A DNA stretch of 64,000 bases from Oribacterium asaccharolyticum ACB7 (GTDB lineage: Bacteria > Bacillota > Clostridia > Lachnospirales > Lachnospiraceae), in NCBI RefSeq assembly GCF_000238075.1, contig NZ_JH414505.1, forward strand, positions 336,863 to 400,862, given 5' to 3'. Below the pieces are notes generated by a model. It searched no databases. It was given only the letters and a program-made list of their open reading frames with translations, and was not told the origin of the DNA. Each line of letters begins with the position of its first letter. The first letter of the stretch is position 1. Below, in pieces: positions 56,144 through 64,000 of the stretch. Both the position numbers and the translations under genes were made by a program.

Positions 56144-57544
56144 TTACCCCGCCATGCGTTCATACATGCCGTAATAACTTCGATCCTCCAGCATATCCTT
56201 TCGCAATCGCAAAACTTCCCCAGGGTCATCGGTGATTATGCCATCCACCGGTCTTTGCAGATACTTCAAGATTTTATCCTCTTCATTGATGGTCCAAACA
56301 TAAAATTCCTTCCCCATATCCTGTACCTCTCCCATCAAGTAGCCGTTATAGGAGGAGTCCTCTATCGCATAAAAATCCACAAGCTTCGTAGCAAAATCTC
56401 CAAATTGTACAGGAATTACTACTCCGGTCTTCCATTCCGGAGCAGTCTCTTCTATCCCCTCCATCAGAGAAATGTCCAAAGACATCAGGGGATTGGTCTT
56501 CTCCACCCCGGCGGAAACCAGCCCTCTATGGGCAATGATTTTCGCATCCGTATTAACCTCCCGCCCCATATAATCCATAAGCGCTACGGTACTGTGAAAA
56601 ACAAATAAAGCCAGTAGGAGGAAAATGGTGGCCTTGCTATACTTTTGTTCCTCGGCAAGAAAAGCATTTTCCCCCTCGGAGCCTTCCACCGGAAGGGTAT
56701 TGACCAAAAGGGAAAGAAATCCGATTTTTGACAAAATCGCAAAGAAAAATCGGGTAAAGCGAAAGAGCAGGAAGAAAAGAAAATGAAAGATGCCCAGTTT
56801 TCCCTCCGGGTCTAAGCGGGTAAAGAGAAAAGCCGCCAAATAGAGTAAAAGAGCTGCCAGCAAACTCAGCAAAAACTCATACAAAAAGAGGGTCAGAAAC
56901 AGTCTGATTTCGCCTTTTTTCGTGTAGGCAAAGCTTTCCCGCACCGATTTATTAAACTTCTGCGCCTTTAAGCCCATTAAAGGCACCGTATAAACCAGTC
57001 GCATATTGAGGTACATAAAAAAGAGGAACAACAGAAAAAGAACGATATGCCCTCCCACAGTCTTACCTACTTCTTCCGTTATAAAATTCGGAATGCGAAA
57101 GGAATCCGTCAGAGAAGAGCTTAGAATAAAACCGGCCACCGACACAGTACAGAGAATGTACAGTAGAAACAACAATACATTTCCATAGCTGAAATCTCTC
57201 AATCTGCTTAAGGAGGTGCGGAGAATTTTTCGATAAGAAGTCCGGGCGCCTTCTTTGGCCGCCAGAATCACCTGCACCAGAGTGAAGACTTCCACATAAA
57301 AAAAGAAGGCTAAAAGAAAAGCAAAAAGTAAAGCCATGAAGAGGCTTCTGGGACTGGTAAAAAAATAGCGAATATTGTACTGATCCACATTGGGTAAGTC
57401 CACCAGCACCAAAGTTAGCCGGAACAGCGTTTGCAATAGCTCCTTTCCCACAAAGGTAGCGATTTGCAAGAAAATGGCTATAGATAAAAAAAGGAACTTA
57501 TGGCGATTGCAAAATGTCAAAGTTCCAAAAACCTGTTTCCACAT
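56144..57544 (-). CDS. GDPD membrane-domain protein lacking the catalytic core
   Basis: Relatives combine six to eight membrane helices with a glycerophosphodiester phosphodiesterase barrel. Here the membrane part (residues 1-335) is complete and the GDPD part starts correctly with KIIAHRGLVSAGVE. It then jumps to NPLMSLDISLMEGIEETAPE and ends normally with YVWTINEEDKILKYLQ, PVDGIITDDP. The ELDVQ and HD segments that hold the metal and acid-base residues are absent, a loss of roughly 130-150 residues with the frame kept. The 466-residue protein is probably catalytically dead, so it is either a decaying gene or one retained for its membrane domain. Confidence 0.8.
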   Translation of the reverse strand: MWKQVFGTLTFCNRHKFLFLSIAIFLQIATFVGKELLQTLFRLTLVLVDLPNVDQYNIRYFFTSPRSLFMALLFAFLLAFFFYVEVFTLVQVILAAKEGARTSYRKILRTSLSRLRDFSYGNVLLFLLYILCTVSVAGFILSSSLTDSFRIPNFITEEVGKTVGGHIVLFLLFLFFMYLNMRLVYTVPLMGLKAQKFNKSVRESFAYTKKGEIRLFLTLFLYEFLLSLLAALLLYLAAFLFTRLDPEGKLGIFHFLFFLLFRFTRFFFAILSKIGFLSLLVNTLPVEGSEGENAFLAEEQKYSKATIFLLLALFVFHSTVALMDYMGREVNTDAKIIAHRGLVSAGVEKTNPLMSLDISLMEGIEETAPEWKTGVVIPVQFGDFATKLVDFYAIEDSSYNGYLMGEVQDMGKEFYVWTINEEDKILKYLQRPVDGIITDDPGEVLRLRKDMLEDRSYYGMYERMAG

Positions 57545-57662
57545 GCCCTCTTTTTTTCCATAAGTTCCTTTCTAAAATTTGCTTAGTAAATACTTGAAAT
57601 AAATTTTTTACAATATATCTCCTTTGCGTTCAATAAACCGCACATTTCTTTCCTGAATCAGC

Positions 57663-58313
57663 TTAAGAAAAATGAAGTTTTAAACGATAGGCGGAATATT
57701 CTCCGAAGTCCTGTATATCCTCTTCCAAATAGCGAATGGCCTTATCCACATCCTTATTTCGTAACGCAGATACGATATCCACATGGTGCTCCGTATCCAT
57801 GGAGAAGAGAATTTCCTTGTCCTTCTTCCAATAGTACTGGGAATAGGCCCGCTTCAGTCTGGCCATGCATTTTTCCAGCTGCTCCGTAATATATTCATTG
57901 TGGACACAGGCAATCAAACGAAGGTGAAATTCCGTGTTATGCTTCCAGTGGGTCATGGCATCTGTATCATTTTCACTACACTGACTATTGATTTTCTCCA
58001 AGTCCAAAAAGTCTTCCTCCCGAAGCTCTGCCCCGCACTCCAAAAGCACCCCCCGCTCCAAAACAAAACGGAAAGCCAGCATATCGTAGATATCTTCCCT
58101 GCTGAGACGCACCACCTCGTAACCGTATCGGGGAATATTCTTTAGTATGCCGTCAGCACAAAGAGCCATCAAAGCTTCTCGCACCGGAGACTTACTGCAG
58201 TGGTATTTTTCCAGCAACGCCTTCTCATTCAAAATATCCCCCGGAGCAACATTTCCCTGAAAGAGATCCTCCAGAATAGATTCATATACTTGATCTTTCA
58301 GACTTTTTTCCAT
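57663..58313 (-). CDS. GntR family regulator (FadR/FCD subgroup)
   Basis: This 216-residue regulator has an N-terminal winged helix (LKDQVYESILEDLFQGNVAP, LLEKYHCSKSPVREALMALC) and a C-terminal all-helical FCD ligand domain, where His residues in HWKHNTEFHLRLIA and TEHHVDIVSAL fit its metal site. GntR regulators often control a neighbouring catabolic gene. The genes at 53-56 kb are candidates, but no operator was identified. Confidence 0.9.
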   Translation of the reverse strand: MEKSLKDQVYESILEDLFQGNVAPGDILNEKALLEKYHCSKSPVREALMALCADGILKNIPRYGYEVVRLSREDIYDMLAFRFVLERGVLLECGAELREEDFLDLEKINSQCSENDTDAMTHWKHNTEFHLRLIACVHNEYITEQLEKCMARLKRAYSQYYWKKDKEILFSMDTEHHVDIVSALRNKDVDKAIRYLEEDIQDFGEYSAYRLKLHFS

Positions 58314-58353
58314 AGTTCTCCCTTCATTTCTTTGAACTGTCCTAGTATAGCGT

Positions 58354-58378
58354 AAAAAAGGAGGCTAAAAAAGCCTCC
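58354..58378 (-). terminator. Terminator of DUF234 cassette B
   Basis: Same stem as at 36582-36606: GGAGGC/GCCTCC followed by six Ts on the minus strand. Confidence 0.85.
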
Positions 58379-58434
58379 GAAAGGATTTTCTCTGATGAGA
58401 AAGATTTTTTTATCCTAAAACTTGCCATAGAAAA

Positions 58435-59814
58435 CTATGCAAACAGACTTTCTAAAGAAATCAAAACCACATCCTCCCGAGAAATTGCTTCAAATCCGCT
58501 TTTGGAAAGGAAGCCGTAGCGATAGCAATGTAGACCGCATTCCTGCACCTGTGCTATCTCTTTTTCTATTTCTGCCTTGCTAAGAGGCTTATCTTGAAAC
58601 TTTACTTCATAAAAAATATAGCCCTTAGGATCGTAAGTGACAATATCGAACTCTCCGTTTCGCCTTTCTTTCGGAATGTCGTAGTAGTACCTGCCTATTT
58701 TCTCAAAGGGTTCCTCCATAAGTCCTGCCCGATTCTGCCGAATTAAATATTGTTTTCCTATCGTCTCAAAACGCTTCGGTACATAGGCATTTTCAAAGTC
58801 ATTCTGAATATATCGCTGATAGAAAATATCCGAATTCATCACATTTAACTGAGAGCTGTAGCGGAAAATATATCGATAATAAAACAAAGACATGGGATCA
58901 CTGATATAATATCCTGATTTCTTTCGATTATTTTCATCATTAATAGGAGATGCCTTCTCAACAAGCTCCATACGAATCAACTTATCCAACACATCCACTA
59001 AGCTAGGACCACTGGAAACATGGGACTGAGACAGGATATCGTTAAAGCGAGAAAATCCCCTTGCCATAGCCTCAAAGACTTCATTGGCATTCACAATTTT
59101 CGCAATTTCTGACTTAAGATACATCAGTACCTCATTTTCCAGTCTTGCACCGGGAGAAGCAATCAACTCTATAATATTCTCCTTTACAGACCTATCTTCC
59201 CGAATCAAACGATTATAATAGGGAATTCCGCCAAAAACGCTGTAAAGCCTCACCTTATCCTCATCGGAAAAATGGGGATAAAACTGTGCTGAATCATAGT
59301 AATCCATGGGCTTCAACTTTAAAACCAAATCAAAACGGCCGAATAAGGGATTCTCTTTTTCTATCAGTTTCTGCATGGTATCCACAAAGGAACCGCACAA
59401 GGCCAATTTCAATTTACTCCGGTTTCGATACTTATCAATCAGTGCCTGCAAAACACTGTCCATGCCCTTCAACACATCACTAAGATAAGAATATTCATCT
59501 AAAATCAAAAGAATATTCTCCTCCATCGCCTTTTTAAAAAGAAAATCCAGCACTTCCTCCAGGCCGGAAAAGGAAATCTTCGGGTAGCCAAACTCTTCCG
59601 AAAGTAAAGTCGCCAGGCTGTCTACATTATTCATTTCCGAAGTCTGCTTACACTCGTAATAAATCCTTTTCCCCTCAAAGAACTGCATGGAATGTTTCAT
59701 CAGCTCGCTTTTTCCGATGCGCCTTCTTCCGTATAACAGAAGCACTTCCAAGCCGGGAGACTGGTATAAGCCTTTGATTTTCCGTACTTCTTCCTCTCTT
59801 CCAATAAATTTCAT
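58435..59814 (-). CDS. AAA ATPase with DUF234 nuclease-like domain, copy B
   Basis: This 459-residue near-twin of the 36667-38046 protein has the same Walker A (YGRRRIGKSELMKHS), Walker B (ILLILDEYSYL) and C-terminal FDIVTYDP...FYEVKFQ pattern. About 14 residues differ, mostly conservative (for example Leu/Phe, Lys/Arg and Thr/Ser). The matching segment runs from about 58342 to 59881, so promoter, RBS hairpin and terminator were copied with the gene. It lies between the GntR regulator and tlyA. Confidence 0.85.
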   Translation of the reverse strand: MKFIGREEEVRKIKGLYQSPGLEVLLLYGRRRIGKSELMKHSMQFFEGKRIYYECKQTSEMNNVDSLATLLSEEFGYPKISFSGLEEVLDFLFKKAMEENILLILDEYSYLSDVLKGMDSVLQALIDKYRNRSKLKLALCGSFVDTMQKLIEKENPLFGRFDLVLKLKPMDYYDSAQFYPHFSDEDKVRLYSVFGGIPYYNRLIREDRSVKENIIELIASPGARLENEVLMYLKSEIAKIVNANEVFEAMARGFSRFNDILSQSHVSSGPSLVDVLDKLIRMELVEKASPINDENNRKKSGYYISDPMSLFYYRYIFRYSSQLNVMNSDIFYQRYIQNDFENAYVPKRFETIGKQYLIRQNRAGLMEEPFEKIGRYYYDIPKERRNGEFDIVTYDPKGYIFYEVKFQDKPLSKAEIEKEIAQVQECGLHCYRYGFLSKSGFEAISREDVVLISLESLFA

Positions 59815-59817
59815 TTT

Positions 59818-59850
59818 ATTCGGTCACCTCCGATTCGGTTTCTTCCGAAT
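59818..59850 (-). promoter_or_regulatory. Hairpin pair around the RBS of DUF234 copy B
   Basis: Same ATTCGG/CCGAAT arrangement as at 38050-38082, with one changed base in the first loop and both stems intact. Confidence 0.5.
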
Positions 59851-60018
59851 AAAAATTATCATAGCTTTTCCAAGATGTAAAGTCTAAGAATAAAACAACT
59901 GAATAAAGAGTTTTCGGAAAAAAATTTTAATACTTCGTAATACGCAATGGAATGACCGCACGCTATATGAACGATACGTGTTAAGAATAAGAACTTCTTT
60001 ATTCGGGATGTGCTGAAG

Positions 60019-60837
60019 CTACAGCGCCCTATGCGACTCCTCCGTAATGGCATGGATTTTCTCCTCCATTCCCTCCGGAAAGCTTCGGCTCTCTTCTCCT
60101 TCATAGCGAAGATAGGCCAAATATTCAATATTTCCCTCCGGTCCTTTAATCGGAGAGAAGCTAAGGCCTTCTATGGAAAATCCGATGCTTGCCGCAAATT
60201 CGAGAACCGTGCGAATCACTTCCTCATGTACCTTCGGATCCCGCACCACTCCCTTCTTCCCGACCTGCTCTCTTCCCGCTTCAAACTGCGGTTTAATCAG
60301 GCAGACCACCTCCGCAGGAAGACTTGCAAGTCTTTTCACCACCGAAAGCACGAGCTTTAAACTGATAAAGGACACATCTATAGAGAAAAAACTCGGTTTT
60401 TCCCCAAGATCCGTCTCTTCCACGAAACGAATATTGCACTTTTCCATGCAGTGTACTCGCTCGTCATTTCTAAGCTTCCAGTCCAACTGTCCGTGTCCGA
60501 CATCCACGGCATAGACCTCCTTTGCCCCATTTTGCAGCATACAGTCCGTAAAGCCCCCTGTAGAAGCCCCGATATCCATACAAACCCGGTCTTTTAGCGC
60601 AATCGGGAAGCTCTTCAGTGCCTTTTCCAGCTTTAGACCCCCTCGGGAAACATAGGGAAGGGGATTTCCTTTGACTAAGATTTCCGCAGTAAGAGGAAAG
60701 GTCGTTCCTGCCTTGTCTTCCTTTTCCCCATTTACAAAAACAAGGCCCGCCATGATGGCACGCTTCGCCTTTTCTCTGCTGTCAAAATGTCCTCTCTCCA
60801 CTAAAAGCACATCTAGGCGCTCTTTCTTCTCTCCCAT
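60019..60837 (-). CDS. tlyA: TlyA family rRNA 2'-O-methyltransferase
   Basis: TlyA methylates ribose 2'-O positions of cytidines in rRNA. This affects sensitivity to capreomycin-type drugs. The 272-residue protein from the ATG at 60837 starts with an S4 RNA-binding domain (RLDVLLVERGHFDSREKAKR, SRGGLKLEKAL) followed by an FtsJ-like domain (MDIGASTGGFTDCML, VDVGHGQLDWKL, SIDVSFISL, LIKPQFEAG). An upstream ATG at 60984 would add 49 non-conserved residues. It normally follows dxs, and here three small genes intervene. Confidence 0.93.
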   Translation of the reverse strand: MGEKKERLDVLLVERGHFDSREKAKRAIMAGLVFVNGEKEDKAGTTFPLTAEILVKGNPLPYVSRGGLKLEKALKSFPIALKDRVCMDIGASTGGFTDCMLQNGAKEVYAVDVGHGQLDWKLRNDERVHCMEKCNIRFVEETDLGEKPSFFSIDVSFISLKLVLSVVKRLASLPAEVVCLIKPQFEAGREQVGKKGVVRDPKVHEEVIRTVLEFAASIGFSIEGLSFSPIKGPEGNIEYLAYLRYEGEESRSFPEGMEEKIHAITEESHRAL

Positions 60838-60919
60838 TTGCTTCCCTTCTTTTAATTCCTGCCTTATCTTGTTATTACAATCTATGTTGAAAAGGACCTG
60901 TTTATTTTTCATTTCAATC

Positions 60920-60956
60920 AACGAGATATCGCACGCTTTACGAGCAATACTCGTTA
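60920..60956. repeat. Third copy of the AACGAG hairpin repeat
   Basis: It matches 12356-12392 with few changes, and its ends AACGAG and CTCGTT are complementary. It lies between tlyA and the DUF3791 gene. Confidence 0.6.
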
Positions 60957-61010
60957 TAAATAGCCAAAAGTACTCGAATTGCACTATTCGAGCCTTTTAG
61001 GAAAAATGTT

Positions 61011-61220
61011 TTATGCTTGCGCCAGTTTTTTCTGTAAAAGCTTATCAATATCCTCAAATGCATTTTCCAATCGTTCTACATGATAAATATCATATAAATC
61101 ATAGATTAACTTTGTAATACCGCTCTGATCCCACATCTTTAAAATCTCACTGGCCTTCTCCTTCTTGTAATCCGCATACCGCTCAAGGAGATAAATAAAA
61201 AACTCAGCTTCTTTACTCAT
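61011..61220 (-). CDS. DUF3791 family small protein
   Basis: This 69-residue protein from the ATG at 61220 (GAGG 8 bases upstream) starts MSKEAEFFIYLLERYADYKK and continues with GITKLIYDLYDIYHVE, which fits the DUF3791 pattern. It overlaps the upstream small gene by 8 bases. DUF3791 genes are commonly found beside DUF3990 genes. A role as antitoxin or partner is inference. Confidence 0.7.
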   Translation of the reverse strand: MSKEAEFFIYLLERYADYKKEKASEILKMWDQSGITKLIYDLYDIYHVERLENAFEDIDKLLQKKLAQA

Positions 61221-61467
61221 TTTCTTCACCTCGTATGTACTGCGAATTACGCGGATCTCCCGTAATCATCTCACTTTCCCACATTTCAAAAACAATCTGC
61301 GGGCTGAAGCTATAAACCTCTGTCAGTGGGTCCAAGAGCATTTGATATGTTTCTGAAAACAAAAAAGAGCGAATTGCTTTCATATCTTCCATGCCATATT
61401 TCGCTTTTATCAAATAGATTACCTGCCGATCAAAAAAATCTCTTGTTCTGGCATTAACTTCGGTCAC
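61213..61467 (-). CDS. Small protein associated with DUF3990
   Basis: This 84-residue acidic protein has a helical first half and the segment FSPQIVFEMWESEMITGDPR near its end. I cannot assign the family with confidence; it may be a distant DUF3791 relative. The GTG start at 61467 overlaps the DUF3990 stop in GTGA, with AAGGGAG 9 bases upstream, so it is translationally coupled to the putative toxin gene. Confidence 0.65.
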   Translation of the reverse strand: MTEVNARTRDFFDRQVIYLIKAKYGMEDMKAIRSFLFSETYQMLLDPLTEVYSFSPQIVFEMWESEMITGDPRNSQYIRGEENE

Positions 61468-61940
61468 CCCTTTTCACTCCCTTCAAAAGTCAAAAAACGA
61501 ATCGCTTTTTCTGTCAAAAATGCATACTGGTCTGTCAGTTTTTGTGGCAACAATCGCTTCACGGCCTCTTCCTTATCATATTTTCCATCCATATAATCGT
61601 CAATAACCGGAAGTGTGGAGTCATTTGCCACAGGTCCAATCACTAAATCGTAAGAACTCACACGCTTTTCTTTTCTGTTCTGTACTACAAAATCCAACCA
61701 TTCCGCATTTGCTGTTGGAAATTCCAAAATAGACAGTTTCGAGTAAAACTCATCCTCTAATTCATAGATATTTACTATACTATCTCCTTCTCCCCTTCTT
61801 CTTGTGACAGCTTTCGCCCATTTCCTCGCCTGTTCTTTGCTGGAAGTCAGATAAAACCCTGCGCCAAAATCCAAAGCTCGAAGTTTAGTTAGTATTCGAG
61901 GTGTATTCACGATAACATTACTTCCATGAAAAAGTTTCAT
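61464..61940 (-). CDS. DUF3990 protein, ADP-ribosyltransferase-like fold
   Basis: This 158-residue protein from the ATG at 61940 opens MKLFHGSNVIVNTPRIL and has RALDFGAGFYLTSSKEQARKWA, the hallmark of DUF3990. I recall DUF3990 as related to ADP-ribosyltransferases: His-Gly at the first strand and a Tyr-containing GFYLT at the second. A later Glu-rich segment could supply the third motif. It is the first gene of a tightly overlapping three-gene operon inserted between dxs and tlyA, and looks like the effector of a toxin-antitoxin-like module. No activity is shown. Confidence 0.75.
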   Translation of the reverse strand: MKLFHGSNVIVNTPRILTKLRALDFGAGFYLTSSKEQARKWAKAVTRRRGEGDSIVNIYELEDEFYSKLSILEFPTANAEWLDFVVQNRKEKRVSSYDLVIGPVANDSTLPVIDDYMDGKYDKEEAVKRLLPQKLTDQYAFLTEKAIRFLTFEGSEKG

Positions 61941-62044
61941 CTCCACCACCTTTTTCAAATAGATATTTTTTAACCTCTTAAACTCAGTATAGCATAGATA
62001 TGAATGCACTGTTCAGATATCCTATTTTTCAGCATATTTATTTT

Positions 62045-62330
62045 AGGACTGTAGAAGCTACTTTTTCATGCAGTTGCAGGTCTAAATATGGGGCAATCTG
62101 AGCCCGTCAGTACTTGCTGAAAGCGAGTGTAAACGATGCTTGAAGCTTAGTACTGCAAGGACAGACTTTTCATCAGAAAAGTCTTCCTGTAACAGACCAA
62201 CTTCCGAAGGAAGTTGCTTTGCGAAGCAAAGTGAGCAGTGAGTAACAAAACCACTGCTCAGTCGGGCGAGGTTAGCGGGAGCGTGCCCCAATTTCAGACC
62301 TGCAACTGCAGAAAGTATCCTTCTGTAGGC
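62045..62330. repeat. Long palindromic non-coding element, copy with hairpin chain
   Basis: Outer arms GGACTGTAGAAG and CTTCTGTAGGC and perfect inner arms GCAGTTGCAGGTCT/AGACCTGCAACTGC (62070-62083 and 62296-62309) enclose a core that matches 29950-30050 (GAGCCC, CAGTACTT, CTGAAAGCGAGT, GAGCGTGCCCC). An extra insert holds four consecutive hairpins: 62163-62184, 62198-62216, 62217-62231 and 62233-62259. No coding potential. It fills the gap between dxs and the DUF3990 operon. Confidence 0.8.
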
Positions 62331-62338
62331 ATAATATT

Positions 62339-64000
62339 TTACTTGAAAAATCCCTTCTCCTCCAGCCCTTCTATAATGCTGTCCGAATCAATCTTTAGCA
62401 TTTTCCTAAGGGTGGAAACATCGCCGTGCTCCACATAGGCGTCGGGGAGGGTGATATTTTCCACAGCTACCTCTTTGTGATGAGTCTCCATGTAGGAGAG
62501 TACCGCCTCACCAAAACCACCGGAGCGAACGCCCTCTTCCAATGTGAGAATCTTTCTATAGCCTTTTTCGGAAAGTTTATCCAGCATTTCCGTATCAATC
62601 GGCTTGGCAAATCGGGCATTCACGAGACTTAAGTTCACGCCTTTTTTTACCATTTTCTCCACAATATGCTCTCCGGTTGAAACCATGGAGCCAAGCGCAA
62701 GGAGGGCTATTTTTCCTGTCTGCTCCTCAATTAATATCTCCGCCTTCCCATACTCTATCGGCTCCTGTTTTTCGGAAAAGCCTTGGTAGGCTGTCCCTCT
62801 CGGATAGCGAATCGCAATCGGCCCCTGAAACTGCAAGGCAAAATGCAGCATTTCCGTAAGCTCCCTCGCGTTTTTCGGCGCCATAACCGTCATATTCGGA
62901 ATACTTCTCAAGTAGGAAATATCGAAAATCCCCTGATGTGTTTCTCCGTCCGCCCCTACCAGGCCAGCTCTGTCAATCGCAAAGACAACCGGAAGCTTCT
63001 GCAAGCAGACATCATGCACGATTTGGTCGTAGGCTCTTTGCAGGAAACTCGAGTAAACTGCGAAAACCGGCTTTAAGCCTGCACTCGCAAGCCCCGCTGC
63101 AGAGGTTACCGCATGGGCTTCGGCTATTCCCACATCAAAAAAACGCTTCGGAAAGGCCTTTTCGAACTTAGTAAGACCCGTTCCGTCCGGCATGGCCGCC
63201 GTAATAGCCACAATTTTCGAATCTTCCTTCCCCTCTTTAATCAGGCTTTCCGCAAAAATATCCGTGTAACTCTTCTTTCCGTTCTCCTGCTTACTTTTTC
63301 CCGTAGCAATGTCAAAGGGCCCGACGCCATGGAATACACTGGGATTTTGCTCCGCCGGAACATATCCCTTTCCTTTTTTCGTAACCACATGTACAAGGAC
63401 TGCATGATCTATGCGTTTTGCCTCATGGATAACCTGCTCCAAAGCATGAAGATTATGCCCGTCCACCGGACCGAGATATGTTAGGCCCATATTTTCAAAA
63501 AGCATTCCGGGTACAAGAAGCTGTTTAATGGAGTTCTTCGTGTTTTTCAGACGCTCCACTATCCGATCTCCGACCACCGGAATTTTTCCAAGGCTACTCG
63601 CCAGATTTTCCTTAAACCGCGTATAGCCCTTATGGGAACGGATGCCATTCAGATAAGTGGACATTCCGCCCACATTTTTCGCAATCGACATCTCATTATC
63701 ATTTAAAATAATGATGAAATTCTTCTTCATCTTGGAGGCATTATTCAAGGCTTCATAGGCCATACCGCCGGTAAGCGCACCATCTCCGATTACGGCAAGA
63801 ACAGTATAGTCCTCTCCCAAAAGATCTCGCCCCTCCGCAATCCCGAGGGCTGCGGAAATGGAGGTCGAGCTGTGTCCTGTATTAAAGCAGTCGTAGGGGC
63901 TCTCCTCCCGTTTCGGAAAACCGCTGATTCCCTTGAATTTTCGAAGGAGTGCAAAGTCATCCCGTCTTCCGGAAAGAATTTTATGAGTATAGCACTGGTG
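62339..64000 (-). CDS. dxs: 1-deoxy-D-xylulose-5-phosphate synthase, 5' end cut by window end
   Basis: DXS condenses pyruvate and glyceraldehyde-3-phosphate with thiamine diphosphate, the first step of the MEP isoprenoid pathway. The frame is open at base 64000 and begins HQCYTHKILSGRRDDF, so roughly the first 65 residues are missing. Seen are NTGHSSTSISAALGIAEGRD, the ThDP motif VIGDGALTGGMAYEALNNA, DNEMSIAKNVGG, and in the transketolase C-part DRAGLVGADGETHQGIFDIS. It ends with a normal C-terminus 8 bases before the palindromic element. Confidence 0.97.
   Translation of the reverse strand, partial: HQCYTHKILSGRRDDFALLRKFKGISGFPKREESPYDCFNTGHSSTSISAALGIAEGRDLLGEDYTVLAVIGDGALTGGMAYEALNNASKMKKNFIIILNDNEMSIAKNVGGMSTYLNGIRSHKGYTRFKENLASSLGKIPVVGDRIVERLKNTKNSIKQLLVPGMLFENMGLTYLGPVDGHNLHALEQVIHEAKRIDHAVLVHVVTKKGKGYVPAEQNPSVFHGVGPFDIATGKSKQENGKKSYTDIFAESLIKEGKEDSKIVAITAAMPDGTGLTKFEKAFPKRFFDVGIAEAHAVTSAAGLASAGLKPVFAVYSSFLQRAYDQIVHDVCLQKLPVVFAIDRAGLVGADGETHQGIFDISYLRSIPNMTVMAPKNARELTEMLHFALQFQGPIAIRYPRGTAYQGFSEKQEPIEYGKAEILIEEQTGKIALLALGSMVSTGEHIVEKMVKKGVNLSLVNARFAKPIDTEMLDKLSEKGYRKILTLEEGVRSGGFGEAVLSYMETHHKEVAVENITLPDAYVEHGDVSTLRKMLKIDSDSIIEGLEEKGFFK

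Noticed and set aside
61464..61940. DarT-type toxin
   Set aside because: The motifs fit DUF3990, and there is no macrodomain DarG partner next to it.

Overview
The window looks like chromosome of an anaerobic, low-to-mid GC Firmicute of the Lachnospiraceae type. This rests on a clostridial-style pur operon with a single long PurL, RNase Y, permuted and normal GH3 enzymes, a small Firmicute-like SRP RNA, and rpmE, DUF1385 and prmC in one neighbourhood. An oral Lachnospiraceae genus such as Oribacterium is possible, but that is a guess. Almost every gene lies on the minus strand, so operons read from high to low coordinates.

Layout. 1-16 kb is mostly housekeeping: rny (cut by the window start), a DHHW + MBOAT acyl-transfer pair, the SRP RNA gene on the plus strand, metG-traX-tatD, two small envelope or stress-like genes, a secreted repeat protein, eno, prmC and DUF1385. 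At 16.4-26.4 kb a ~9.9-kb island interrupts the rpmE/DUF1385 neighbourhood. It is flanked by direct repeats that include part of the rpmE terminator. It carries a dead MobA/MobL relaxase, a possible recombinase remnant, and an intact cargo of an AraC regulator, an ECF S component, EcfT, a fused double-ATPase/ABC-exporter protein and a second ABC exporter. 26.4-36.3 kb holds rpmE, guaB, a DUF4143 ATPase and a GH3-GtrA-GH3 carbohydrate operon. 38.2-49.3 kb is the full inosine-monophosphate operon purC-E-F-M-L-N-H-D, headed by a ykkC-family leader that by context should be a PRPP riboswitch. 49.5-52.7 kb is a visibly AT-rich accessory patch: a frameshifted unknown membrane protein and a second DUF4143 ATPase. 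53-58.3 kb carries a dicarboxylate/amino-acid symporter, a cysteine desulfidase-like gene, a GDPD protein that has lost its catalytic core, and a GntR regulator. 58.3-64 kb has a second DUF234 ATPase cassette, tlyA, a three-gene DUF3990/DUF3791 module placed between tlyA and dxs, and dxs (cut by the window end).

Four things recur and are not explained by ordinary genes. (1) There are two near-identical DUF234 ATPase cassettes with conserved flanks and a hairpin around the ribosome-binding site. (2) There are two closely similar DUF4143 ATPases. (3) A family of long palindromic non-coding elements is seen at 29.9, 38.1 and 62.0 kb, with half copies at 36.5 and 56.1 kb. (4) Small accessory modules sit in gaps between housekeeping genes. 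The best candidates for undescribed biology are the fused ECF/ABC importer island, the DUF3990 module, the DUF234 cassettes and the palindromic elements.

Domain assignments are from reading motifs by eye. No database search was possible.
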